DNA from: Brevibacterium sp. 239c
Lineage (GTDB): Bacteria; Actinomycetota; Actinomycetes; Actinomycetales; Brevibacteriaceae
Assembly: GCF_900169365.1 (NCBI RefSeq)
Contig: NZ_FXZH01000002.1
Span: forward strand, 281,852 to 345,851
Direction of reading: 5' to 3'
DNA length: 64,000 nucleotides
The position numbers were made by a program, and so were the translations under genes. How positions within the stretch are numbered: the first letter of the stretch is position 1; each line of letters begins with the position of its first letter. The notes under the pieces were generated by a model. The model made no database searches. It was not told where the DNA came from and saw only the letters and a list, made by a program, of their open reading frames with translations. Of the stretch, positions 40,591 to 48,822 are shown in pieces.

Positions 40591-41901
40591 ATGTCCGCCG
40601 AAACGACTCCGCAGACAACCGACACCACCACCTCGGCGCCGGGAACATTGGCCGGAAGACTGCGCCTGGTCGGCCCGGGCATCGTTCTGGCACTGGCCAG
40701 CGTCGGAGCCTCGGACATGATCACGACGATGAACTCCGGTGCCGAATACGGGCTCGCCCTCATCTGGGTCTTCACCGTGGGCATCCTTCTCAAATTCGTG
40801 CTCTCCGAGGCGGTGTCTCGCCTGCAGATGAGCGGTGACCGATCACTGCAGTCCCACCTGACCCGATTCGGCGGACGATTGTTCCCCACTCTGTTCCTCA
40901 TCGCAGAGCTGCTTGTCGGACTGTTCTTCGGCGCCGGGGTCATCGCCGTGACGACGAACATTCTGCAGGCGCTCTTCCCGGTGCTGCCGTTCTGGCCGAC
41001 CGCGGTCGTCGTGCTGCTTTCGGCCGCGATCCTCGTCGGCATCGGACGCTATGGTTTGGTGGAGAAGGCGATGATCGGCTTCGGCATCATCATGTTCTTC
41101 GGAATCGTTGCGCTGGCGATCTCAGTGTTCCAGGGTCAGGAAGCTCAGGCGGTGGCTGTGGAGACCGTGGCCCCGACCTTCCCGAACGGGTCGATCATCA
41201 CCGTCATGTCACTCATCGGCGGGGTCGGCGGAGCCACCGGAATACTGGCCTACTCATACTGGATCCGCGAGAAGTCCTGGCGCGCCGCCGAATGGAAACC
41301 TGTCGTGCGCATCGACCTGTTCATCAGCTACGCACTGGTGTTCGTCTTCGCCGTGGCGATGAGTGCCGTTGGCGCCTTCATCCTATATGGCCAGGGCTTC
41401 ACGATCGCTGATAACGACTCACTGTTCGCCATCGCCGACAGCCTGGTCTCACGCATCGGCGAACTAGGACGAATCGTCTTCCTCATCAGCTTCCTCGCCG
41501 TCGTCTACACCAGCGTGCTCGGCGGATTCTCCGGCATCACCTACGTCACCGCCGACTGCATACGCGTGCTGCGACGCTACCCGCACCAGGACAAGCCCGA
41601 ACACGAGATGTCGGCAAAGTCGGTCGAGTTCCGCGGCGCACTCGTCTACCTCTCCATTGCCACCCTGGCAATCATGAGTCTGGGCCAGCCCGTGACCCTG
41701 GTCCTCATCTACGCCGCGATCAGTGCCTTCATCCTCCCGGTGCTCGCGATCGCGCTCCTCGTCATCCTTAATCGAACCTCGGTGCCGACAGCACTGCGGA
41801 ACAAGGGGCTGTCCAACGTACTGCTCACGGTCTGCTTCCTGCTGTTCGGATTCCTAGCCGTGCTGCAGGTGCGGGAGTCGTTGATAGGGCTGCTGGGGTA
41901 G
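40591..41901 (+). CDS. Nramp-related membrane transporter lacking the canonical metal-site motifs (copy 2)
   Basis: A 436-residue protein of about eleven membrane segments. Segment 1 reads GPGIVLALASVGASDMITT, with GASD where true Nramp has DPGN; segment 6 reads GGVGGATGILAYSYWIREKSW with no Met-Pro-His. It aligns with the protein at 27215-28513, including the aromatic YWIREK/YWLKEK end of segment 6, so both belong to one non-canonical subgroup. AAGGAG lies about 12 bases before the ATG. A long hairpin lies in the leader. Transport of Mn or Fe should not be assumed. Confidence 0.82.
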   Translation: MSAETTPQTTDTTTSAPGTLAGRLRLVGPGIVLALASVGASDMITTMNSGAEYGLALIWVFTVGILLKFVLSEAVSRLQMSGDRSLQSHLTRFGGRLFPTLFLIAELLVGLFFGAGVIAVTTNILQALFPVLPFWPTAVVVLLSAAILVGIGRYGLVEKAMIGFGIIMFFGIVALAISVFQGQEAQAVAVETVAPTFPNGSIITVMSLIGGVGGATGILAYSYWIREKSWRAAEWKPVVRIDLFISYALVFVFAVAMSAVGAFILYGQGFTIADNDSLFAIADSLVSRIGELGRIVFLISFLAVVYTSVLGGFSGITYVTADCIRVLRRYPHQDKPEHEMSAKSVEFRGALVYLSIATLAIMSLGQPVTLVLIYAAISAFILPVLAIALLVILNRTSVPTALRNKGLSNVLLTVCFLLFGFLAVLQVRESLIGLLG

Positions 41902-41954
41902 AACGCCCCTGTCGCCTTGAAATGCGCAACGAGGAGGATTGCAGCGCCTGTTCG

Positions 41955-42581
41955 TTACTGGGTGCGATGGGGATGCTCAGCATCAGACTTGGCGAGGTAA
42001 TGATCGAGCAGGCGAGCACCCAAGTGGGCTGCCTCGTCAGGATCCAGGTCCGCAAGTTGAAGCGATAGGCCGTCAATGACAGCCTGCAGGATTGCTGTCT
42101 CCGGGAAGTCAGACTGAATGGCCTCCGGGGGAGCATCGTCAACCATGCTGGGGGATGCTGCCTTCCTGGCTCGGAGGAGTCGCTGGTACATTTCCCCGAG
42201 TCGGGTTGAAAAGATGTGCTTGAGTTCTGTCAGCGCGGGGTTCGTGTCGGCATGGGTAGTGAAGGCGAGCCAGACCTTGAACTCGCGCTGTCGCTCTGCA
42301 GTGAGAGGGAGCAGTTCCAGCAGGATCGCCCGCGTCCACTCGTGCGTCGGCCCGGTCCGCGGCATGGCAGTGATCCGCTGCGTGAAACGGTCTGCGAGTA
42401 ACTCCATGGCGTCGTGCACCATTTGAGCCCGCGTAGGGAAATAGTGCTGGACTGTTCCCCCCTTTACGCCGGCCTCGGCGGCTACGGTCCGCACGCTGAC
42501 TCCCGTCATGCCATCCCGGGCAACAACGCGCCACAATGCCTCGGCCACCAGACGCTTTCCATCCCCTATTGCTTGTCCCAT
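41955..42581 (-). CDS. TetR-family transcriptional regulator
   Basis: A 208-residue regulator. HTH: KRLVAEALWRVVARDG, VSVRTVAAEAGVKGGTVQHYFPTR; C-terminal domain of the TetR_C_6 (BetI-like) kind. It is divergent from the HXXEE membrane protein. The shared promoter holds a perfect inverted repeat with 13-bp arms (42589-42625), so it almost certainly represses both genes. The inducer is unknown. Confidence 0.9.
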   Translation of the reverse strand: MGQAIGDGKRLVAEALWRVVARDGMTGVSVRTVAAEAGVKGGTVQHYFPTRAQMVHDAMELLADRFTQRITAMPRTGPTHEWTRAILLELLPLTAERQREFKVWLAFTTHADTNPALTELKHIFSTRLGEMYQRLLRARKAASPSMVDDAPPEAIQSDFPETAILQAVIDGLSLQLADLDPDEAAHLGARLLDHYLAKSDAEHPHRTQ

Positions 42582-42588
42582 GGGATCA

Positions 42589-42625
42589 TCTTACACTCGT
42601 AAGAGGAGTTAATACGAGTGTAAGA
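42589..42625. promoter_or_regulatory. TetR operator: 13-bp perfect inverted repeat
   Basis: TCTTACACTCGTA (42589-42601) and its exact reverse complement (42613-42625) flank 11 bases. It begins eight bases from the TetR start and ends ten bases before the HXXEE gene's ATG, so it covers the whole divergent promoter. Confidence 0.85.
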
Positions 42626-42635
42626 GAGCAGTGAG

Positions 42636-43175
42636 ATGATGCACATCGCGACTGATGTAAGTACGACGCCCGAACTGCCCACCCAGAAACGCCTTGCAGT
42701 CTTCTGGGCGGCGACTATTGTCGCTTTGGCGTTGCATAATGCTGAGGAATGGCTGCTGGGTCTGACGGGTTGGATAGCTGCACACCCCTGGCTGCCGGGA
42801 CGGTCACTTCACGGAGACCAGGAGCAGTTCGGTCTCGCGCTCGTGATCGTCACTGCGGCGATTCTCACGGTCGCCGTGATCGCGGTGTCGACCCGGGCGA
42901 AATGGAGCGCCGAGGCGTTGGTGTGCGTTGCCTACGCCCTGATCGCCAACGCTGCTGGCCACCTCGCCATCAGTGTGGCGTCATGGAGCCTGATGCCCGG
43001 GGCGCTCAGCGGCATTCTCATATTGCTTCCACTGAGCGTGATCATTGTGCGAACGCTGCCGCCCGTGCGGTGGACTATGTCCATAACCGTGATGACGGTG
43101 ATCGCTGCCGTGGCGATTGTGATTGGAGCACTCCTTGTCGCTGCAGTCCTTGCACCAATCATCTCTGCGCTCTGA
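42636..43175 (+). CDS. HXXEE domain-containing membrane protein
   Basis: A 179-residue protein with about five membrane helices. The first contains the defining His-x-x-Glu-Glu motif in LALHNAEEWLLG, and further His residues lie in GHLAISVAS of a later helix; the family has such polar residues inside membrane segments and no settled function. It is under the operator of the divergent TetR gene, which suggests induction by a small molecule and a protective or transport role. ATG 42639 is an equally possible start. Confidence 0.8.
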   Translation: MMHIATDVSTTPELPTQKRLAVFWAATIVALALHNAEEWLLGLTGWIAAHPWLPGRSLHGDQEQFGLALVIVTAAILTVAVIAVSTRAKWSAEALVCVAYALIANAAGHLAISVASWSLMPGALSGILILLPLSVIIVRTLPPVRWTMSITVMTVIAAVAIVIGALLVAAVLAPIISAL

Positions 43176-43236
43176 TGACCTCTTCGAGAACCTCCCGGCC
43201 TCGGACCCGGCAGCACTGACTGTCAGAACCCCAGGC

Positions 43237-44259
43237 TCACTCCCGCCCAGAGCTGATCCAAGTCGGATTGTCGACGATGTTCCGAGTACCCTCGACCAGT
43301 GACCGAATCGAATCGAGCTGTGTCATGTCATCGGCGTCGAGAGATACCTCCACGGCCCCGAGGTTCTCAAGCGCACGTTCGGGTTTGCGCGATCCCGGGA
43401 TCGGAACCGCGGAGACACCCATCCGGTCAGCGCGGTGGAGGAGCCAAGCTAACGCCACCTGAGCGTTGGTGGCGTTGTGGCGGCGGGCCACCTCGGCGAT
43501 GATATCGACGATCTTCTGGTTGGCGTCCCACGCCTCGCCCATGCGGGTGGTGCCGCCGCGGAAGTCACCGGCGACCTGCTCCTTGGTCAGTGTGCCGGTG
43601 AGGAACCCGCGGCCCAGGGGGCTGTAGGGCACGAATCCGACGCCCAGCTCGGCGCAGGCCGGTACGACATGGTCCTCGACGTCGCGGGACCACAGGCTCC
43701 ACTCGGACTGGAGTGCGGCGATCGGGTGGGTGGCCTGGGCCCGCCGCAGTTCCTCGGAGGTGACCTCAGAGAGACCGATGTGGCGAATCTTTCCCGCTTC
43801 GATGAGTTCGGCCATGGCACCGACGGTCTCTTCGATGGGCACATCGGGATCCGGGCGGTGGTGATAGTAGAGATCGATCGTCTCCACGCCGAGGCGGGCC
43901 AACGAAGCATCGCAGGCAGAGCGTGCGTATTCCGGGCGTCCATCGGTGCGTTTGTCCGAATCGTTGGCTCCGGTGCGGCCGGCGGTGATGCCGAACTTCG
44001 TGGCCAACTGGACCTCGTCGCGGCGCTTGGCCAGGAACGGTGCGAGCATCTCTTCATTGGTGCCGGCCGGGCCGGTGGCACCCTCGCGGGGTTCGCCGTA
44101 GACATCTGACGTGTCGAGGAAGGTGATGCCGGCATCGACTGCGGTGTTCAATGTGTCCCGTGCTGCGTCGTCGGTGGTGCCGCCGTAGACGTGGGACAAA
44201 GCCATGCAGCCGAAGCCGATGGGGGAGACGCTGAGCTCTCCGAGGTGGGTGGTGGTCAT
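43237..44259 (-). CDS. Aldo/keto reductase
   Basis: A 340-residue AKR of the longer type (AKR13-like). The motifs are IGFGCMALSHVYGG, the catalytic Asp/Tyr in FLDTSDVYG, Lys in LATKFG, His in LYYHHRPDPDV, IGLSEVTSEE and VPIPGSRKPER. It is co-transcribed with the MerR regulator gene upstream; its ATG overlaps the merR stop by four bases. MerR-controlled reductases of this kind commonly detoxify reactive aldehydes. Confidence 0.92.
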   Translation of the reverse strand: MTTTHLGELSVSPIGFGCMALSHVYGGTTDDAARDTLNTAVDAGITFLDTSDVYGEPREGATGPAGTNEEMLAPFLAKRRDEVQLATKFGITAGRTGANDSDKRTDGRPEYARSACDASLARLGVETIDLYYHHRPDPDVPIEETVGAMAELIEAGKIRHIGLSEVTSEELRRAQATHPIAALQSEWSLWSRDVEDHVVPACAELGVGFVPYSPLGRGFLTGTLTKEQVAGDFRGGTTRMGEAWDANQKIVDIIAEVARRHNATNAQVALAWLLHRADRMGVSAVPIPGSRKPERALENLGAVEVSLDADDMTQLDSIRSLVEGTRNIVDNPTWISSGRE

Positions 44260-44741
44260 GATGGATCTCCTTCTTGGTGGTGGGAGCTCGGTGAGGTATC
44301 TGCCGGTGCGCGGTCGTCATCGGGAACCCCGCCGTATTTGGCGATTTTGTAGTCAGTTGTGAGGAGGGCCAGTTCCAGCTCGTGAAGTTGGGAGACGATG
44401 CGCTCGCGCTGGTCGAGCATGATCTGCAGACGCTGCCCGGTCGTCGCCTCTCCGACGCGGACCAGGTCGACATATCGACGGAGTTCGCTGATGCCCATCC
44501 CGGAGGTCCGCATGCGAACGAGGAAGTCGAGGCGAGCGACGGCCTTCTGATCATAGATTCTGTGTCCCGAGTGGTTCCGAGGCACCTCGAGGAGCCCGGC
44601 GCGTTCATAGTAGCGGGCGGTGTGTGCGTTGATGTCGAGGAGCGCACAGACGTCTGAGATCGAGAGCTCCACATCGTCATCGACCGAAAGCGCTCGCTGG
44701 AGACTTTCAGGGCGTTGAAGGTTTGTGGTGTGCCGAGTCAT
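44256..44741 (-). CDS. MerR-family transcriptional regulator
   Basis: A 161-residue regulator. The HTH reads LSISDVCALLDINAHTARYYERAGLL, followed by the wing GHRIYDQKAVARLDFLVRMRTSGM, LRRYVDLVRVGE and a coiled-coil dimer helix (LQIMLDQRERIVSQLHELELALL). No cysteine cluster for metal binding is present, so the signal is more likely an aldehyde or a redox cue. The start at 44741 is seven bases after a TAGGTT -10 box (leaderless). Gene order merR-akr in one operon with a MerR-type promoter implies autoregulation. Confidence 0.9.
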   Translation of the reverse strand: MTRHTTNLQRPESLQRALSVDDDVELSISDVCALLDINAHTARYYERAGLLEVPRNHSGHRIYDQKAVARLDFLVRMRTSGMGISELRRYVDLVRVGEATTGQRLQIMLDQRERIVSQLHELELALLTTDYKIAKYGGVPDDDRAPADTSPSSHHQEGDPS

Positions 44742-44748
44742 GGAAGCC

Positions 44749-44779
44749 AACCTACGACTGTGAGTGCACTCTAAGTCAA
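44749..44779 (-). promoter_or_regulatory. MerR-type promoter of the merR-akr operon
   Basis: On the minus strand TTGACT (44779-44774) and TAGGTT (44754-44749) are 19 bases apart, the long spacer that MerR proteins correct by bending DNA. The perfect palindrome GAGTGCACTC (44762-44771) lies inside the spacer. Confidence 0.8.
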
Positions 44780-44877
44780 GGGGTGGGATGAAACTGATTG
44801 TGAACGCAAGGCCGCAGTGCCTGAGTGTTGCCGATTTTCCTTGATCGTTCTCGCTCGCAGCAGACATACTTGATCCT

Positions 44878-45444
44878 GTGTCCACAGTGCAGAAGCCTCT
44901 CCGTGCAGTCGTCTTTCTCGGGTTGAGTGTCGATGGCCGCATTGCGCGGCCGGACGGGGACTTGGAGTGGCTGACCAGCCGCGGCGAGGCCGCCGGAGAT
45001 GCGGGTTTCACACCGTTCGTTGAGTCGGTTGACGCGGTGGTGATGGGCCGGAAGACCTACGAGGCCATCGCATCCGTCCAAGAGTGGCCCTACCTCGGTC
45101 GCCCGATCCATGTGATCAGTACGACCCTTGCCGCAGATGCTGACCCTCGAATCATCGTGCACCGCTCGCCCGAGGCGGCCGTTGACGCACTGCAGCGGGA
45201 TGGTCGCCGCCGCGTCTACGTCGACGGTGGGGCGACCGTCCGGTGGTTCCTTGCTGCCAAACTTGTCGACGAGCTCACCCTCTCCCAAGTGCCTGTGCTC
45301 ATCGGCGATGGGCCGTCACTGTTCGGCTCGCTTGGCGGAGATGTGGACCTCGAGCACGTGCGGACCACAGTCCTCGAGGGCGGGATGGTTCAGACGACCT
45401 ACCGCGTCGTGGACGGACCAACTCCTCAGGCGTTTGCATATTGA
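44878..45444 (+). CDS. Dihydrofolate reductase family protein (RibD C-terminal-like)
   Basis: A 188-residue protein with the RibD_C/DHFR-like fold: FLGLSVDGRIARPDGDLEWL at the N terminus, VVMGRKTYEAI, the NADP segment RVYVDGGATVRWFLAA and PVLIGDGPSLFG. Such stand-alone proteins (YwjB/YyaP-like) use NADPH, but their substrates are not known, and it is not the folate DHFR. The start is GTG 44878; CATACT lies seven bases before it, so it is probably leaderless. It is divergent from merR. Confidence 0.85.
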   Translation: MSTVQKPLRAVVFLGLSVDGRIARPDGDLEWLTSRGEAAGDAGFTPFVESVDAVVMGRKTYEAIASVQEWPYLGRPIHVISTTLAADADPRIIVHRSPEAAVDALQRDGRRRVYVDGGATVRWFLAAKLVDELTLSQVPVLIGDGPSLFGSLGGDVDLEHVRTTVLEGGMVQTTYRVVDGPTPQAFAY

Positions 45445-45874
45445 CTGAGAGGCCGACGCGACCGGGCCGTAGGGAGATCCCAAGTGAACATCGGAGAGTC
45501 CCAGCGTGCATGTCGAACAGGGCCACCGACGAATCGGCAGAGCTCCACCCATTGGTTGATGCCCAATGGATAGATCGGGTGTCCCTTCGGATGGTTCGCT
45601 GAGCAAGCCTCCGACGCGGACGAGCGATCCAGGCTCAAGGATCGCCGAGTTGGTGAACCCTAGAATCCGGCACTGCGACTGCTGGCATCGTCTGCCGCGA
45701 GCAGATAGCTGAGCACGTCGGTGACCGTGACCACCGTATGGCCGAAGCTCAGACCGACCGCGGCTCAGGCCGACCAGGCCGTGCGAGCAAGCGATTTGCA
45801 ACTAAAGTATGCATCTTCGCAGTGCGCCCTTTTGGGTCTGGAGGCAATGCTCCCGATCTCCATAGCATCAATGC
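45445..45874. other. 430-bp gap with a decayed coding remnant, no intact gene
   Basis: No complete gene is visible. On the minus strand (about 45659-45760) a short stretch bounded by stops reads AVGLSFGHTVVTVTDVL, then SYLLAADDAS, with coding-like third-base GC, which looks like the end of a lost gene. The last 80 bases must hold the promoter of the CPBP protease. Confidence 0.35.
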
Positions 45875-46828
45875 ATGACCTTTGAAGCTGATGAAACCAA
45901 AACCAAAACCGAAACCATGCCACGACCACGCACTTCACCGCCTGCAGGAAAGCTCATAGGCCTGGTGAAGCAGCGACCATTGCTCAGCTTCTTCATTCTG
46001 GTGAACGCACTGAGCTGGCTTGCCTGGGCCCCTTATATCCTCTCGCAGAACGGGCTTGGACTGTGGGACTTCAGCTTTCCCGAGCTTCTCGGAACCAGCC
46101 AGCTTCTCGGCGTTCTGCCTGGCGCCTACCTGGGTCCGATCGGCTCGGCCTTCCTGCTGACGGCACTTGTCGACGGACGACCCGGGCTGAAGGCGTGGGT
46201 AAGGCGATTGCTGCGATGGAAAGCGGCGCCCAGGTGGTATCTCATCGCCTTGCTGGCCGTCCCCGCCGGAATGGTCCTCACCGGGGCCATGTTCGTCGGA
46301 ACAGACATTGCCACGCCCTCGATGACTGCGCTCATCGCCTATGTCCCGATGCTGCTCATCCAATTCGTCACGACGGGTCTTGCCGAAGAACCTGGATGGC
46401 GTGATTACGCCTTGCCTCGCCTGCAGCGCATGCACTCTCCGATGAAGTCGGCGTTCGTCCTCGGCCCGATCTGGGCAGTATGGCACCTGCCGCTGTTCCT
46501 GACGGAATGGGGCGGATATCCAGACTCCTCCTGGACGCGTCTGATCGCTTGCATGGTCTTCTGCATTGCCTTCAACATCGTCATGTCCTGGGTGTTCAAC
46601 CGCACCGGAGAAAGCCTCCCGTTGTCCATGCTGATGCACGTGAGTGTGAACAACTTCGCCACCGTCATGTGGGCCGAGGTCTTTCCTACCCTGGATGGCG
46701 AGGGTGACGTGATTTGGATCGCCATGGCACTGGGCTCCGTTGTCGCCGCGACCCTGATCGTCATTGCGACTCGGGGAAGGCTGGGGCACCCGGCAGTCGC
46801 GAGCGAATCGCTGCGGAATGTTTCATGA
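45875..46828 (+). CDS. CPBP-family intramembrane metalloprotease (Abi/CAAX type)
   Basis: A 317-residue protein with about eight helices. Catalytic motifs: Glu171-Glu172-x3-Arg176 in LAEEPGWRDY, His204 in IWAVWHLPLF and a third His in LMHVSVNNF. These proteases or protease-like proteins act on membrane peptides and often serve in immunity to or maturation of bacteriocin-like peptides. It is followed after 46 bases by a histidine kinase and its response regulator, so it is probably a target or part of the same signalling operon. Confidence 0.88.
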   Translation: MTFEADETKTKTETMPRPRTSPPAGKLIGLVKQRPLLSFFILVNALSWLAWAPYILSQNGLGLWDFSFPELLGTSQLLGVLPGAYLGPIGSAFLLTALVDGRPGLKAWVRRLLRWKAAPRWYLIALLAVPAGMVLTGAMFVGTDIATPSMTALIAYVPMLLIQFVTTGLAEEPGWRDYALPRLQRMHSPMKSAFVLGPIWAVWHLPLFLTEWGGYPDSSWTRLIACMVFCIAFNIVMSWVFNRTGESLPLSMLMHVSVNNFATVMWAEVFPTLDGEGDVIWIAMALGSVVAATLIVIATRGRLGHPAVASESLRNVS

Positions 46829-46874
46829 GAACGGTCCTGGTCATGGTCTCGAGACCTTCACGTATGATCGGAAC

Positions 46875-48131
46875 ATGGTGCCAGTGAAGCTTCCGCGATG
46901 GAGATCGGCACTGATCATCGCCTTCTCGACCGCGGTCGTCTCCCTCGCCCTTCTGGCTCTCACAGCCTCGCTCTTCTCTCATGATCCGTCGTTGCACGAC
47001 GAGCCCATGTCGGACGCAGACTGGATTGTCACGGGAGCGACTCTCGTAGTGCAGGCGATTGCACTTGTCCTCAGGGTCCGCTGGCCCGTTGCATCAATGC
47101 TCCTCATCGCTGTTCTGCCGTTGGGCTTGGCATCTGTGCAGCCGAGCTCGGCTTTTACTCTCACAGTCCTGCCGATCATCGTCAGTGTGTTCCTCACCGG
47201 CCTCAGCAATACGGTGTCGCGGTTGAGCATATGGGCGCTCTTCACCGCGGTGATCGTCGCCTCGGGGCAGTGGGTCAACAGCCTCGGCGCTGGCGAGGAG
47301 AACATGATCGCGTCGGCCTTTGGCGCACTGGGTCAGGCTGCGATCGTCGTTCTTCTGCCGCTCATGCCGGCGGTGTTCATTGCCTCCCAGCGAGCGTTGT
47401 CTGCGGCTCAGCGAGAGACCGTCAATGCCCTCACTCGCGAGCGGGATGCCCAGATCGGAGAGGCCCTGGCTCGTGAACGATCGACAATGGCACGCGAGTT
47501 GCATGACATCGCCGCACACCACCTGTCCGGCATCTCACTGATGGCCGGAGCCATCGCACGTCAGATCGGTACCGATCCCGAGGTTGCACGGGACGGTGCA
47601 CTGCAGATTCGGGAACAGAGTCGAGCGATCCTCGACGACCTGCGCCGGCTCGTCGGGCTCTTGCGTGACGATGACGACCAAGGTCTCAAAACACTGGCCA
47701 CCATCGCCGACCTCGTCACCGCAGTTCGGTCGAGTGGTGCCGAGGTTGAACTGCAGATCCAGGCCGGAGAAGGAACGGACCCCGGCCGAAGGGTGGGACC
47801 GTTGGCCCAGCTCGCTGGATACAGAATGGTCCAGGAGTCTTTGACCAACGCTCTCCGTCACGCCCCCGGTTCGTCCTGCACAGTCGTGATTGACGGGGCG
47901 GACCCGGAAGCGTTGCATTTGACCGTGTGTAATACTGCGCGAGACTCCACCGGCGAAGCGCAAACGACCAGAAGCGGCGAAACACATACCAGTGGAAGCG
48001 GCCTTGGAATACTCGGCATGGTGGAACGTGCGGCACTCATCGGCGGAACCTGTGAAGCAGGGCCAGATGAGAATGGCGGATGGGTCGTGCAGATGACCAT
48101 CCCACGTGACCCAGATCGAGGAATCTCATGA
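46875..48131 (+). CDS. Two-component sensor histidine kinase (NarL/LiaS type)
   Basis: A 418-residue kinase with about five N-terminal helices (residues 12-170) and a short coiled linker. The HisKA_3 phosphoacceptor His210 lies in STMARELHDIAAHH, and a HATPase domain follows with YRMVQESLTNALRHAPGS (N-box) and GSGLGILGMVERAAL (G-box). The start at 46875 avoids reading through the CPBP gene end. The sensor part has no extracellular domain, so it probably senses a membrane signal. Its stop overlaps the regulator's ATG (ATGA). Confidence 0.92.
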   Translation: MVPVKLPRWRSALIIAFSTAVVSLALLALTASLFSHDPSLHDEPMSDADWIVTGATLVVQAIALVLRVRWPVASMLLIAVLPLGLASVQPSSAFTLTVLPIIVSVFLTGLSNTVSRLSIWALFTAVIVASGQWVNSLGAGEENMIASAFGALGQAAIVVLLPLMPAVFIASQRALSAAQRETVNALTRERDAQIGEALARERSTMARELHDIAAHHLSGISLMAGAIARQIGTDPEVARDGALQIREQSRAILDDLRRLVGLLRDDDDQGLKTLATIADLVTAVRSSGAEVELQIQAGEGTDPGRRVGPLAQLAGYRMVQESLTNALRHAPGSSCTVVIDGADPEALHLTVCNTARDSTGEAQTTRSGETHTSGSGLGILGMVERAALIGGTCEAGPDENGGWVVQMTIPRDPDRGIS

Positions 48132-48790
48132 TCCGTGTACTTCTCGCCGACGATCAGCCACTCGTACGAGGGGGACTGATCGCATTGCTGGACGCAGAAC
48201 CCGATATCGAGATCATAGGCGCAGCTGCAGACGGGGGTGAGGCGCTGGAGCTCGCGCTCGAACTGCGTCCGGATGTCGCCTGCCTCGACATTCGAATGCC
48301 CGTGATGGATGGCATCGAGGTCGCCGCCCGAATCTCACCCCCACAGCTGGATCCGCCTATTCCCGTCCTCATGCTGACGACCTTCGATATCGACGACTAC
48401 ATGTTCCGTGCTCTTGAGACCGGTGTCTCGGGGTTCCTGCTCAAGGACTCCGACCCCGAGGAGATTCTCCGTGCGGTCCGGCATGTGGCGGGCGGTTACG
48501 GCACACTCGACCGCTCACTGACTCGGCGGGTCGTCAGCGAATACGTTCAACGTCGTCGGCTGCAGCCGGTGACTCCCTCTCGTGCTCTCTCTGTGATCAC
48601 CACCCGCGAGCGTGAGATCCTCATGCTGCTTGCGCAGGGAATGACCAATAGTGAGATTGCCGAACAGTTGACCGTCGAGGTGGCGACGGTCAAATCCCAC
48701 CTGGCACGAATCCTTCCCAAACTCGGAGTGCGCTCGCGCCTTCAGGCCGTGGTCTGGGCATACCAGAACCACATTGTTGAGATTGAATAG
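48128..48790 (+). CDS. Two-component response regulator (NarL/LuxR type)
   Basis: A 220-residue regulator. The receiver has acidic Asp8-Asp9, phosphoacceptor Asp54 in ACLDIRMPVMDG and the Lys of GFLLKDSDPEE. The C-terminal LuxR HTH reads LSVITTREREILMLLAQGMTNSEIAEQL. It overlaps the kinase gene by four bases. A likely output is the CPBP protease gene of the same operon or a membrane-stress regulon. Confidence 0.93.
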   Translation: MIRVLLADDQPLVRGGLIALLDAEPDIEIIGAAADGGEALELALELRPDVACLDIRMPVMDGIEVAARISPPQLDPPIPVLMLTTFDIDDYMFRALETGVSGFLLKDSDPEEILRAVRHVAGGYGTLDRSLTRRVVSEYVQRRRLQPVTPSRALSVITTREREILMLLAQGMTNSEIAEQLTVEVATVKSHLARILPKLGVRSRLQAVVWAYQNHIVEIE

Positions 48791-48822
48791 TGCATCCGAA
48801 TCACTCCAGAAGGTCCTTCCGA

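Noticed and set aside
45316..45801. 161-codon minus-strand frame over the gap after the DHFR-like gene
   Set aside because: Overlaps the end of the real DHFR-like gene by more than 100 bases and has atypical composition; only a short fragment in another frame looks like former coding sequence.
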